NCBI GenBank assembly: GCA_963556145.1
Contig: OY744461.1
Coordinates: forward strand, 2,108,001-2,172,000
Source of the DNA: Hygrocybe punicea
Taxonomy: Eukaryota > Basidiomycota > Agaricomycetes > Agaricales > Hygrophoraceae
Direction: 5' to 3'
DNA length: 64,000 bases
The position numbers and the translations under genes were made by a program. Positions 21,725 to 35,118 of the stretch are shown piece by piece (position 1 is the first letter of the stretch; each line of letters opens with the position of its first letter). The notes beneath the pieces are model-generated. The model did no database searches, had not been told where the DNA came from, and saw only the letters and a list, made by a program, of their open reading frames with translations.

Positions 21725-24700
21725 TTAAGATTGAGCATATATAAACAGTACAGCATTATTACCATTACATGACAATAAATTAATATTTGAAAAGTCATCT
21801 ATATCACCTTCATTAATACAAATTGATCTGGTTGATATACCATCATGAAACCATACCATACTGTTGATGAATATGCGGGCAGTAAAATGTGCATCACCAA
21901 AGTACACAATTCCTCTCAATGTGTAAGCAGTGGATATGTCATCAATTGACAAGTTTATAACTTGACTAATTATTAAATTCTCAATAGAGTCAACTGTAAA
22001 CATGATTAGAGGTGGAATTTTGTTAAATGCAATAAATTTAGTAATCTCTCCCCAACACAATTGACATTTGTGCTGTTGTCTATTAACTATGATTTGAGCA
22101 AGACATGTTGAGATTGTTCCAGAAAATGAATATGAACAATGAAAGATGGCGTCACATCTATCATTTTCCAGAATGGTTATGTTTTCACAATTGATACATT
22201 TAAGACAAGTTGAAGTCATTGGTTCATTTGCTTTCATTATATAATGGGCCAAATCACTTATGGCAATGCCAACTTGACCATAAGGAAATATTTCGGGTTT
22301 ATCTTGATGCAATAAATGTCTGATTGTATTTCTAACTGTTTCTAAATCTGTTGTGTGATTCTTGGATCGTTTGAATCCTAAGCTCAAAATCTTTAATATT
22401 TCATTGATGCTATTGAATCTTTTTTTCCAACTTGATGGATCTTCATTCCATATTGCTAGTAATATTGTAAAGAGTGAATCATAAGCACAGCTCCAATCTT
22501 GCGCATCCCATATAAACCCTTTTGGTTCATTTAATTCAATAGTACTTGTTTTTCGTCTTTTTTTCACTATGGAAGATGAACTTACAACTTGTTGTAATTT
22601 TCGTTTTTTATTTTGCAATACATTGGCCGTTGAATTTTTATGAGTGACAGTGATTGGAACAGTTCCTTTTGCAGGAACAAAGTTGAGGTTTCTGAAATCT
22701 GCCTTTTGATTTTTGTTCATAGGTTTAATTAATTGCCATGGAGAGGGCTGTGTTGTGTATTGATTTAGTTGCTCCGTGGCTTTCCATGCGATAGCATGAT
22801 GAATGTTTTTTGGAATATATGACTTTCCTTTCCATTTTCTAAATTGATCAATGATAGAATTTCGCTGATCTCCCTTGACATGGTCTGGTAAGAGTCCTTG
22901 ATATTTCAGTTTGGTAATCTCATCAAGCAGTTCTAATTCTCTGAATTCCTGCCTGAGATATCCAGAAGCACCCCCAGTAATTACTTTAGGATCAAAGCCT
23001 TGCATGATGATAGTTCCTGCTGCAGAAGCACTTCTTGATAAGCAAGTATAATAGGATTGGTGGTTTCTACAACTACTGAGGTCAACTACATTGTTAGGAC
23101 GAGTACATCCTTGACATGCATAATCAGTCATTGCAAAATTAGGTAGTACCAACACTTGTTCTCTTGACAAAGATATCACATCATCATTGGGTAATGAGCA
23201 CATGGTGGAAGTGACATGTTTTGTAATCGGCACAACATTTTCAGGAAGTCCTTCTATGTTAATCTTTTTTGGAGGATTCAATAATCTGACAAATAAAGTG
23301 TCCAGTACAGTTTGTTGCTCAGGACCTATTGCACTCTGCCAACCCACAACTATGCCCTCTGCTCCTTTGGTAATGCAGCACTCTGTTGCATCATTGTTCC
23401 TCAGCATCACTGGCATGCCTACACATAAGTCCAATCTTCCTGGTATATGATCAGAGGATGATGCATGTGGTTGGCTCCAAAGTAGCTTTTGGAGTGAAGG
23501 TTCCAATATCTTTGTGTGTCGAATAGGATCCAAAATTGTTGACATGTGATGAGATTTTCTTTTGCTATTGGAACTAGTAGGATCATTCCATCTGTCTATG
23601 GAATAGAATGATGTTAATGGTCTCCTATTTTCAGCAGCAAAACGTTGAATACCAAGTTCATTGATTTTGTCTTTTTGTGCATTCAATGCAGTTATAACTG
23701 ACACATTCCTGAATTTCTTTTGGGCTAATTTTGGATCATTTGGACCTTTTCCTGCAACACGAGTACGAAGAAATGCAATATCTTTGGGAGTACATGCTTT
23801 GTATCTCATGTTTTCCAAAGCAAGCCTCAGTTGGACATCTTCTTCTGACTGATTGGTTTGTCTCATATTTTCACGTAATATAACAACTGTTGTTATTTGA
23901 TGCCAAAGAGCTTTGCCTATAGCCACTTCCTGATTTGCTATAGTTTGACTGGAATTGATTTGGACACCAACGGTTCCAGAGTATAAAGGAGCACCACTCA
24001 TAGCTGGTGGAAGTTGGCCAAAATCTCCTGCAAATATCATATTAATGCCACCAAAGGGTTCATCATAAACACCACGTGCTTTTGCACACTGAGCACTGAT
24101 TTTATACATATCTCTGCAAGATAACATTGACACCTCATCAATGAAAATGTAATCCACACCATCAAGATTGGCACGTACTTGTGCAAGGGAACGAGATGAT
24201 CCTCCCTGATTAATTCCAAGAATGGAGTGATATGTGGATCCATTTACAAGGGCAGCAGCACCACCGGTTGGTGCAAGAACCACAAATCGATGATTTTCGT
24301 TGTGTTTACCAAAAAAACTAGTCAATGCTTTGATGACTTGTGATTTCCCTGTGCCTGCCATCCCACCAAGATACATGCGTAGCTTATCAGAACCGTTAAT
24401 CAAGGTAGAGTGATTCGCAATGATATGAAATGCTCTCTTTTGGTCAGTGTTCAACTTGTAATCATTGATAGTTACATCAATAAGATGACGATCAGCTCTG
24501 TTTGCAGGAATAAACATATGGTTGATGTATGCTGCATCCACTATCTTGACATCATTATATTGAACATTTCCCAATTTATTTATGGTTGCTGTGTTTGTTG
24601 GTAAATTTTTATTTCTGTCATCGATGATTTCCTTTTTCTTTGCAAGGACTGCAGTTCTCCACAATTTTGCTGATTGTACTACAGGTGGTTCTATAGGTAT

Positions 24701-26452
24701 CAACGGTCCTATATCTGGGGTACCATCAATACAACCATCGAGCCACCCTGACCTTTTCAAAGTTCTTTCAGCTATCAGCATTTGATCTTTCCTCTTTTGT
24801 CCTTTTTGACCAAGTTTCAGGAGTATTTCCGTGTCATTATTGTCTTCATCAATATTGTTGTTGAAGTCGTCGCCATTAAATGCAAATTCAGCATTGTGCA
24901 TGTCATCCAGTTCATCAAGACCGTTTGAGGTCGCCCATGAATACCTTATATTTGCAGTATTATTCTTCTGACGTTTAGCAGAGAAATCATCTCTTGCATC
25001 CAAACATTCATACCGCAGACCAAAGTATTTCATGATCTCTAGTTCTCTTTTAGAAAACTCGTGGTCTATAAAAGCATTATCCCATGTTTGTAATTTACTT
25101 TTGAGTTCTTTGCCACTTCTCCATGGCTTGAAAAACGTTAACATTGTACAACAATAATATTCTCGATCACCACGGTCAGCCCTTGGCAAAGTGTTTGGAA
25201 TAAAATTAGGAACTATGAAAGGATCATTCCCTTTTATTTTGGCATGGTGGGTAAGATATTGTGGATGATTGGGATGTAAAGTATAATCATTTTCAAATTT
25301 TGTCAATTTATTAAGATCAACTTCATTTGTTTTATCAGCTATTTCTGTGCCTGCATGTCTATTCAAACTATCAGGTTTTGGAATTTCATCTATCTCCATG
25401 AGTATATCATTATCAACGACATCAGACAAGTTGTCATCACTGGAATAGTCAACATTAGTAGGTTCAGTGCAAGAGTCAGACAAATCATCACAGCCTAGAT
25501 TGTCAAAAATTTGGTTTTGCACTTGTTCTTTTCTGGCCCTTTTGGTCTTTGTTTTGGTGCGTTTTTTCTTTGGTTCCATAGTGGCAAGACGTATCCAGTC
25601 ATACAGTGATACATTATCATACAAGGCGGGTCTGAACATATAATTATTTACTTTGGAAAGTCCAATGTATGCGCCATTATTCTTACCAATAACAACCTTT
25701 TGTGCATTATTTTGGTCTTCACATATATTAGGAATTTCTTCATCAGACCATGCACTGATAACCTCTTTAACATAAGATCTCCAAAAGAATGGCACAAATT
25801 TATGACTGGTGTAGTGATCAGGATTTCCAAGGACATATAATGAAGCCATTGGAGCACCAATTTCCATTTTGGAGGTGAGTGAATTGACTATTTGTGTAAA
25901 CAGCTTTCTGACTTTGTCTTTTCTTTTCAGGTCGCCACCAATCATTTCGGAATTCTTATCAAAAATACTTTTTATCACTTCAAAAATGCTATAGGTCTTC
26001 AAGGAGAATTTTGTAATATAATCTGTTATGTATGCAACTATGGCCTTTATAGCAGTACCTGATAATAAGCTGGTCACATCAGAATTGCATCGTAGCATAT
26101 ATGTAACTTCAGGTGTCACCATGTTCATCCAAGGTTCACCATGCTTGAGGTTGAGAGCACCAGTGTTAGGTTCTACAAAAGTTTGTTGAAAGATATCACG
26201 GGGAAATCGTCGTTTACATTCACCTTTCGAATTAAGACAGTATGGCTTTTTTTTGCCATCATGCCTGTTATGTACATTTAATCGCAATAAAAGATCATCT
26301 ACAACATCTTGAAACCTTTGCCACCATGTTGATCTTTTGTTGTGATATTGACAATTCATGGAACAATTATATGATGGTGGATCTGGCAGCACATGTTGGT
26401 GGTTGATATTCAGGTTTCGACATTGTCTGTTCCATTTTCTGTGATACCTCAT
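21725..26452 (-). pseudogene. Helitron Rep (Tyr part)-helicase with C-terminal USP-like protease domain
   Basis: An ORF of 1575 codons. It opens with the end of the Rep domain: catalytic-type tyrosines in AYITDYITK (Y141, Y145). The PIF1-like superfamily 1 helicase has GGMAGTGKS (about 696-704), FIDEVSM (about 770), FAGDFGQLPPA, RENMRQ and YTCLSRSAS (about 1130). A distinct C-terminal domain follows: WSCAYDS (Cys 1322), a CxxC...CxxC pair (CINC, CQLC), GDAHFTAR (His 1522) and WFHDG (Asp 1537), the Cys-His-Asp order of ubiquitin-specific proteases. The Rep domain is split from its HUH half by a frameshift in the 26367-26452 overlap with the preceding ORF. The ORF itself is uninterrupted, so the element is young or only lightly damaged. 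Confidence 0.85.
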
Positions 26453-29400
26453 CTTTAGAACCTGTCATGAATTGTCCTACACACAAACTTTCCAAATATT
26501 CCACTAATCTTTTCTGAAAGTCAGAATTTTCACCCATAATTTTGTCACGTATTTCCTGAGGTGTAAGGCATCCCTTTATCCACAACAGCATATGAAGATG
26601 CAAGGTAAGATGTCCTTGTTCCTCTACCGTTGCATAATAACCTGATGTGTTTCCATACAGGCCAGGATGAGATTCATTTATTCCTAATATATGTTTGATG
26701 AACATTTCAGTAGTAAAGTGAAAAAAGCGGGCTCCAGCAACTGGATTGTTTGCAATTAGTTTGTAACAATCCTGGGGTAGAAGTAGTTTAGGATAAAACT
26801 TTTCTTTGTTGTCAGCATAATATAAGCATAGTGGGTGATTGATGTCTGCAGGTGCAAAAGTGATAAACCAAGTCGGAGCACCAATATAGGATATCAGAGA
26901 CCAAATCTCATTTCGCATGTATTTCTTGTTAGTAATTGAACCTTTGACCTGACCAGCTACATGATCCAGATCAGAAATGAGTTTATAGCATGCTTTCTCT
27001 TCCGATGTATCTGGTTTGACTCTATCACCTCTAGATAATCTCTTAGAGAGGTCATCCAAAACAGCTGTATTGATATTCATCAGGCGATCTGCAATATTGT
27101 TGAAATTATGTTTATTAGTCAACAAATATCCTCCAGTTGTACTGTCCTTGATTTGTTCTTGATTGAATGCAATCAATGGAAAATAGGGATCGGTTTGAAA
27201 TCTTTTGTCATGGTACATCAGGAGATGTGTTTTGTGCATCATATCACTGATGCTTAAAACATCATTGTCTATGCTGCTAATACCACCCAAGCCATATGGA
27301 AATAGGCAGGGAAACATCATAGGATATAACTGAGGATTATTAAAGAACGATTCTGGATTTCTAGCATGGCTTATGGCAAGAACACCACCATGGTCATCTA
27401 TCAAGTGCTTGGTCGCTCTAGCTATTAATGCCTTTGGACTTGTAATATCTAGATTTTCGCCAGTTACTCCACTAACAACAAAGGGACAAGGCCCATCTTC
27501 CACACCATCTTCCACTTCATTGTCAAATGCACTAGTGGCTTCTGGTTCCTTATTTGTGTCTGCTGGTCGATATGCAACCACAACAGGAATTCCATGATCT
27601 GGATATTGTGCTAGATTTTCATAGGAGATATCTAAATCATAGTAATCCATGTGATTCAATTTCAGCCATTCTAAAGCTGCAGAAACTCGCCTTCGGCGAA
27701 CCAATAAAGGCGTTCGCTCCATGTCTTCTGGAGTTGGTCTGGCAGGACCAGTGAAAATAAACGCTAGCACTTCATCAAGTTCTTTAATTGTTGGAGGCAA
27801 CCGTTGATATATCTTTGGTGTTGGGTTTTGAAACATGATGGCATTTGCTTTCATTTTATGCATCCCAGAGGAGACACGAACAATACATTTGTTGTGACGA
27901 ACACGGGCAATCAAAAGTTGTTCAGCAAATGTTAGATTTTGAAGTTGTGCAGGAATTCTTCCCATCCAAAGTCCATTCGCCAAAGCATATTTGGGAGTTT
28001 GGCCTTTATTCAGACTGAGCACACATGGTTTGCATATCCATTTACATGTGTCATCTAGCACTGGACCTTTGATATCCTCTATTGGATCAGAACAATGATA
28101 TCGTTCACATCTTGTGATTCCCATATTGTCTCTAGTTAATATTTTCAGATTAACCTTCGTCTTTGACAATAAAGACATGTTTTTCAATGCAACCAATTGA
28201 CCACATACAGCACACCCACTTTCTTGGAAACATTCAGGTGATGTATCTCTGCACCAGTTGCTGATTATGGTTTCCTTCAATTCAATAGATGGAGGAGGAG
28301 GAGGAGGAGGAAATAATTGCTCATCTGACTTGTCCAATTCTTCTTTCATTTGAGCCTGAGTTTCTTCTTTGCCGCACTCATATGTTTCTGTCATTTTTTG
28401 TCTTCTGTACCACTGTTTACACAGGTCTTTATGTGATTTAATATCATGCACATGAAAAATAGAAACATGAGTATCACAAGCTGAACAATTATGCCCCATT
28501 AATGCCACAGATAGATCTTGTCCATGTAATCTTCGTAATGTCTTTGACAAATATATACCATGTATTGTTGTTATTTCACCAATATCCTTCACTGTCAAAT
28601 TTGGCAGAAGTTCATGTAAAGGCATTTTAACACATGCATATGTTTTTCTATCTTCATATAAAGTGTTGGCTGTTTGTTCATCAATATGCCCCACATATTC
28701 GAATAATATGTCAGAATCATGGTTGATATTATTAGACGGTAGCATAAAAGATTGAAGAAAGCTAAACTTGAATGTTGGTATTCGTTTACCACCACCAATG
28801 TAGTCATATCTATGAACGAAATTTATATATAAAGATTTAAACAAGTGTCCGAATAAATTCAAATTGAACACAATTATGTTTGAACGGCTATGCCGTATTA
28901 TGAAACATAGTGTGGTCCACAGCAACGTTGCATGTGATAGAGAACTAGTAATACAATGAAATAAATATGTTTTGAAATCATGTCGTCTCAATAGCGATTG
29001 CATGAGCAATGCTTTGATCATTTTACAACGACATTGGACAGTGATAGGTTTGAGAAGACAATACAAAGCAAAGAGATATTTAGGAGGTAAGAAATATGTT
29101 CTGGCATATTGAATAGAACGTATTCGCATTTTGAAGGCGCTATTTTTAAATGTAGTCCAAACGAATAATGGATTGACTGTCAAGTTATCTTTTGTTTCTT
29201 TTGTTATTCCAATGATCTTTACATATAGTGTTGCATTTATTTGCATCAATATTGTTGCATCGCCCTGATCTGGGGCCAACTCATGTTCTATGAGTTTTCT
29301 TTGAAAAACACCCAATTCTTGGGTCAAGGTCGATATCACAGGACAGGAAATTGGTTCAGGAGAGATATACATAAGTTTGTCTTGGCATAGTTGTGGAAAT

Positions 29401-29474
29401 AATGTTGCATTTGCAAGGAAATATAGATAAGTCAAACATGCAATGCAGACACGGATGATGTTGTGGGGATTCAT
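26367..29474 (-). pseudogene. Helitron N-terminal protein: DUF6570-like region and HUH half of Rep
   Basis: An ORF of 1035 codons. A Cys-rich segment (about 330-420) is followed by a DUF6570-like region with CAVCGQLVAL, CERYHC and the ANAIMFQNP block. Then comes the Helitron N-terminal-like part (PLYPMMFPCLFPYGLGG-type) and the HUH motif HLTLHLHMLLW at residues 955-965 (26583-26612). It ends shortly after MTGSKDEVSQ, where the reading frame must shift to enter the 21725-26452 ORF. No introns are obvious, so a single-nucleotide indel within 26367-26452 is the simplest explanation. Programmed frameshifting or an unseen small intron are alternatives. When joined in frame it would be a single replication initiator-helicase. 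Confidence 0.85.
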
Positions 29475-30453
29475 GAGGATTTGTGACAGTAAGAGGAAAC
29501 ACCGCCCATTTAACTAGTCAAGTGGTTCGGATCATGAATAACAATTAACACAATGGGATTGATCATATGACATTATATTATTTGTAAGCTTTTCCCAAAA
29601 CACCATAAGGCGTGCCTGAATCTTTAGAAATCTGTGTTTACTTTTTTTATTCCATTCTATGTTCCTGTGACATGCCTTGATACAGGCCAAAAATGCATCT
29701 GTATCATGAATAGCTGCCTTATGATCTTATTAGGGGTCTGGCTGACAAGACATTGATCCAACCAACTGAGACAAAACAGGTATTGAAGTTGAACAACCAG
29801 GCTGTTTGACAACTGTGCATATTTGACAATTACTTGGTAATTCGTGGAAATTATCATTGCTCTTCATCCTTGTCAGAAATACATTGTCATTTTTATGGAG
29901 CTGTACGTATCATTCCCACACAAGTATACTGTATTATTCCGGTACCAAATAGTCATAGCTCCCCTTGGAGTGACAGCTATATCTTCCACTACAAGAGGGG
30001 GTTTTGTTACTCTTGTATCATTGTATCCTCATTTAATAGGTCCATAAAGTTCGCGATTCTGGTTTCTTACATATATTCAATTTTAATTTTCATTAGCCCG
30101 AACCTAAGTCATCTCAGGTTGTCCTTCTCAGGTTGAGTGAGTCGGTAGTTGTACTATGAACTGAACTGAAAGTAATGCATTCACCAGGATATATTTTAGA
30201 CAAACAGATTTTCAGTCAACAAGATTGATGCCTTACGTTGTATCTATGCTTACTATCATGCTCAATTCTTATGGTCATACAGTAACACAAGTCATTTTTA
30301 ACAGAGCAAAAAGAAGTACATATATAGACACTGTAGCGATGTATGAGGAGGACATTTGAGGGCACACGTTTCCAGAAATCAACGACTGGGATAAAGTCTT
30401 TTTAGTTAAATATAATGAATACTCCACAAAAAGAAGGACTTACTCTTCCGAAA
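29475..30453. other. Helitron 5' non-coding region and flank
   Basis: AT-rich, without a recognisable gene. It should contain the Helitron 5' end and the promoter for the minus-strand ORFs. Candidate 5' TCT ends are at 30200 and 30328 as read on the minus strand. Confidence 0.45.
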
Positions 30454-32375
30454 TTAAGGCCCGGGATCCAGTTTGGATGTCGACGGCTTGGGAGATGAAG
30501 GCCTCGTTTGGCTCGGAGAAATCGAGAGTAGGATTTCGGGTGGAACGATGTTGCTCCAATCCACGTCCATCGATGAAGCGCTGGGCTCCGCAGGGGTCGA
30601 TGATTGGTGGCATGACGATGCACGCGTATTGGGACGGAATCCTAGGACGTTAAGAAGATCAGAATTGGAATAGATACAGACATGTGATGTTGAAACACAT
30701 ACCCGGAGTCGGTGACTTCTTCGGTGGCTTCACCAGTTTGAGCTTCTCTGCAATAATGCCCGCTTGCTCCAAAGCGACATCTAGCTTCCTCCTCTTTGTT
30801 ATCTCGCCGTCCTCGTGATCACTGCTGAGAGACTCTTGTTTTGGTTCGGGAGGTCCATCGTCGTTGTGCATGATTGCATCGTGATCGACATCCAACAACC
30901 CGACCCACTCTGTTCCTACAGCGTCGAACTTCGGGGATTCCAGTGGAACATCAACCGGCTCGGAGGGGATGGGTGGTTTAACTTCCACTGTCAATTTTTC
31001 GGATTCCGATTTCTTGGATCCGCGCGACGGCCCAATTTCGACAGCGACTGCGATATGTCAGTGCATTAATCATAGCAACGTGAGCAACGTACGCATTTGA
31101 GCCTTGGACCGCTTCTTCTTTACCGGGGCTAAGTCTTCCTCCATCTTTACGTCGTCTATACATGAATAAATGTGTTGGATTATCGTTTTGATATTCGGAA
31201 TTCAATAACTCACCGTCATCGTCGTCCTCGGCTTTGGACTTGATTGTGCGTTCTGTCATGAAGAAGGGTTTTCATGTATGACAATCACAGACAATGAAAG
31301 TACTTACTGGACTTGGGTTTGGGCTTGGGCTTCTTTTTGTCCTTCTCGGACGAATTGTCTGCGCCACCTGAATATTCAGTACATCTATACACCGGTATGG
31401 TAGAAAATTTGTACAAACCAGCGGAAGATGTCTTCTGTTTTTTGACTGATTTTGACTTGGCTTTGCCCTTGCCCTTGCCCTCGGGAACCAGCTCCTCTGC
31501 AAATGTATTATATCATTAGCACAATCACATATGTAATTCTAGATCATACCTTCATCATTGTCCGCCACATCGGCATCGACGAGGACACTATGTCCTTTAC
31601 ACCAAGCAATAACCTGACCGATTATTTCGAGCTTTGTGGCGTCCGGAAGCCCACCGAACGACCAATTTGCAGAGGTTCCGCTGTGCCATGCTGGCACAGA
31701 TTCGTCGTATTTCGCCCAATCTATGATGCCAGACGTCATAATCCATTTGTCTGCCAATGCGTATATATACTCACCGAGGTCCTCTGGCATGGTCTCGGTG
31801 CTAACAGCGCCATGTTGAATTAATGCCAATGGAGAATGCTTGCCGACATAAAACTCTTTGAGGAGCCAATCGTCGAAGATCGTGCTTCGCCAGTCACGGG
31901 TAACCTTGTTGGCCCGTTTTGCGACCAAAACCTCTGCCCAAATTTCGTCCATGACGGTGTCAGTATACTTGAGGTAATCCCGAAGTAAATCAGTCCCTTC
32001 CTTATCGTTTTTGACGTAGTCCGGCGAGTAGTTGGGTGCCTTGTTGTATGCGATGGCTGCTGTCGCGTAGATGTACATATCCATTTGATAAATCAAGCGA
32101 CGGAGCGGTTCCTCGTATCGTTCGGGGATTTCGTGCCATAACTCACCTCGGGCGGTGGCATCGTGGGGGTGTGTCATCAGTACATAGAGATTACGAGAAA
32201 ATACGGGAATGGTGCCGGATTCCTTGTTGGGTGCCGGAATCTTGGGCGGGACCATGTACTGGATTTGGAAGATGCGATGTAGCTCCTGCAGCTTTTTGGG
32301 CGGCACATCAGGCCAGTACTTGAAGGCGGCGGGATTGACAGCGGGAGTCGAGGTTTTGACGACTGGCAAGGACAT
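30454..32375 (-). CDS. Unrecognised protein with Lys-rich, probably nuclear C-terminal half
   Basis: A multi-exon gene on the minus strand. Start chosen at 32375 (MSLPVVKTS); an in-frame upstream Met at 32453 is possible. Exon 1 (to about 31551) encodes a ~275-residue globular, Trp/Tyr-rich part (KYWPDVPPKKL, IYQMDMYIYATAAIAYNKAP). Introns then separate short basic and acidic exons (GKGKGKAKSKSVKKQK; KAEDDDDG; KKKRSK). The 30994-30695 exon (PKFDAVGTEWVGLLDVDHDAI) joins by a GTATGT..CCTAG intron to the last exon, ending TAA at 30454. The tail composition suggests a nuclear protein. No family recognised. It lies upstream of the Helitron on the same strand. Confidence 0.6.
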
Positions 32376-32453
32376 GGTAGATGAAATAAAAGCTTTTTGG
32401 TCGACGTGTGAGGCGATTTGAGAGCAAAAGAAAAGGGCGGATTTATTACTCAA

Positions 32454-33208
32454 CGCTCCAGACTATGAATACAGATGTCACGACCACGTGACCAGATCAA
32501 TCGCCACATGTTCGACCTCATGTTCGGCTTCTTTGCATGCATAAACAACAGATCTATTTATTTATGTTTTTGATGTGGCTCGAGCTTAGAAGTTGTCCAA
32601 AGCTAGTAATTGCAGGCAGAAAACCGACATGTGCAGCGTATGGAATATTTTTCAGTTGGTAAGGCGATAAATCGAGTTAATTCGTTCGATGAATATTCAC
32701 GGACTGGTCCGTTGACGGAAAAGCACAACAAGTCTGACTTGTTGGATGGATGTAGAAGGACTAGATATACTACAACAAACATGTTGTTTGGTGTGTTCGG
32801 TCACCGGACATGTTTGGTGGATGTCAATGTACGACTAGATATACTACACCGAACACATCGAACATGTTCGGTGTGTTCGGTGGAGATGTTCGGTGGATGT
32901 CAACCAACGGTTGTGACTGGATATACCACACCGAACACGTCCGATCTGTTCGGTGGATATTGCTCTTTCAAGGCATTTAAATGATTCCATTGCTGATCAA
33001 CGTGTTTGGCACGTGTTCATTGTTTTATCATTGCCACTCTTGTCAGGTGACATAATTCCGACGTCTTATAATTAGAAGGTTTGTGGAATCGTCACCACCC
33101 GCTATCAACCACCCTGAAAGTAATCAATCATTAAGGTATTGATGTATTAATGATATCTGTGTCTGTTCCTCATACCACCCATCCGAAATCCTGCCTAGGT
33201 CCACAAAC
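32454..33208. repeat. Intergenic region with GTTCGGT-rich direct and inverted repeats
   Basis: At 32745-32965 three related units carry ACTAGATATACTACACCGAAC and GTGTTCGGTGGA words in both orientations (for example 32835 and 32915), with short palindromes such as CCGAACA..TGTTCGG. This is the shared upstream region of two divergent genes, so it may hold regulatory sites, but nothing is proven. Confidence 0.55.
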
Positions 33209-35031
33209 ATGCCATATAAGAAGGAACTTGGTTATGAACTTTGCATGCACATCTGCCCTGGTCGAAAATGCGACTCTCCAAAAATGAAATGTCTTTTGTG
33301 GAAGAAGGAAGGCAACTCCTGCCAAAGACATGTCGGATCCGCACACCAACATCCCAAATGCGTTTCGTCTGGAATTTGTCCGCAGTCGGTATGTCTTGGT
33401 CGCAACATACGTGAAAATTCGCAGGGTGTCCGCAATGTGACGGCCGCGGAACTCGATCTCCTTCCATGCAAAAGGCTATCATCCGACTCTGAGATGGAAA
33501 CATCATCCGACTGTGAAACGGAACCGCCAACCACCGTAAGCAACAATGAACGCCGTATAACCACATTAAGCAACAATGACGGCCGTGTTTTCAAAATCCT
33601 TTTTATCCTTGACCCAACAACTCGTATCGCGAGCAAAGCCGCAGCCATTAACGATCTTGCATTTGTCACCACGACCATATCCGACATCGAACTCGATACC
33701 ATTGCCCATCTTGATGGTTATGTCCATATCATCAAGTCATACAAGAGTCGCTATTCAGCATGTATTCAAGAATGGGTAATGTCTATTGTTTAATTTGTGG
33801 ATTGTTGATACTGAAACGTATTTCACAACAAACAGGTTTATATCGGAATGCGACTACATCATGAGGATGGAGCCCGGCGCTTCAATGTCAAATACATATT
33901 TTGGCCCGAGTTCCTTCATGCAATACTTCGCCATCAAGACAAAGGCGATACGTGGCAAAAGTTTGCATTGGCAGATTGTGTATTTGGTGGTGTGGATATG
34001 GGAATGTCATACATGTAAGATTGACATCGCTTTAATTAATTCTGCTCCGTTTTCGCTGCATTATACTGATGTCTTGACAGCGGTAACCAATACGGATTGA
34101 CACTGGAAAATGTGTCGATTTTCATGACTGGCATGGACGAACTCTGTCGAACGGCACACATCTGGCCGCCTCCGAAGCAGATGAACATGGTCCATTCAAA
34201 ATGGATACAAAATCAAAACTTGCTTCATGTCGCTTTGAATGTAATGCATACGATACGCCCTCAAGCAAAATTATTAAACGATGGCGACCAATTCCCACCG
34301 AATATTGTCTTGAAACGGACACACAGCGACACCGGTCATCACATCCTATTACCTGGCGACGCCAAGCAAAATTGGGAATACATGCGCAATAACTGTGAGG
34401 TTCCAGGTTCACGTTGGTTTGGGCAAACGTACATCGAACCACTGAGTAAGATGGGCGAATGGCGTGTGTTTCTAGTTGGTGGAAAGGTCGTGTATACGGT
34501 GCACACCCTGTACAACAAGGAAAGCAAGTCCTGGAAGTGGGATATCGTCTCAAGTTTCTATACCTTGGATGAGTTAAGGTGAGTGCCCTTCATTTTCACT
34601 TGTCATATCATATGCATGATTGTCTTAACTTTGTCAGAATATTTCAAACGCAGGGGACTCTATTGAAGACGGTGGCGTGCAATCCGGACAGGGGCGCCAT
34701 TTCTATTCGAGAGCAAGGCAGAAACGAGTTCTTCGACTTTGTCCAAAAGACCTAGGAAGGGCTTTATGCGATAGAGTCCAATATGGTTGGTGGAAAACCA
34801 TCGATGAGTGTTTTTTGCCGTATGGACATATCGCTCATTGTGGATTCCAAAACGGATACTGTGTCCTATTTCGTGAACGAGGTGGAACGTTATCACACAT
34901 GCAGCCTCTGGTCGAACATGAAGTCAGGTCCGAAATCCGTTCGAGCACCCATTGGCTCATTAGCAGACACTTTTGCAGGGGTTTTCTATAAATGGTTGAT
35001 TGACATCAAAGGTCCATACTCATATTTGTAA
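33209..35031 (+). CDS. ATP-grasp-like protein with N-terminal Cys/His region
   Basis: Four exons with clean GT..AG junctions: 33776-33835, about 34016-34079 and about 34580-34638 are introns. The N-terminus has Cys/His pairs (CMHICPGRKC, HQHPKC, CVSSGICPQSVC) that may bind zinc. The C-terminal half resembles the ATP-grasp fold. NIVLKRTHSDTGHHI gives the nucleotide-contacting Lys. FGQTYIEPLSKMGEWRVFL is the central strand pair. SVFCRMDISLIVD..YFVNEVER carries the Asp and Asn-Glu positions typical of metal binding. ATP-grasp enzymes form acyl-phosphate intermediates to join acids with amines or thiols; the substrate here is unknown. Ends at TAA 35029-35031. Confidence 0.6.
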
Positions 35032-35118
35032 TATTATCTGTACAGTCAATGGATCGGTTCGCGTTTATTTCACAAAACAGACATAAGATACAAATATAAA
35101 TGATGCTAAGTGGAGCAA

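Larger units (their letters stand above)
21656..30328 (-). mobile_element. Helitron (rolling-circle transposon), about 8.6 kb, 5' end uncertain
   Basis: The 3' end on the minus strand is CTAG (21656-21659) followed by T, with a hairpin 10 nt upstream. That is the canonical Helitron terminus. Two long ORFs supply DUF6570-like and Rep (HUH plus two Tyr) regions and a PIF1-type helicase. The 5' end is not certain. Candidates beginning TCT on the minus strand are at 30328 (TCTATATATG) and 30200 (TCTAAAATAT), both preceded by G rather than the usual A. The element is more AT-rich than its neighbours. Confidence 0.8.
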
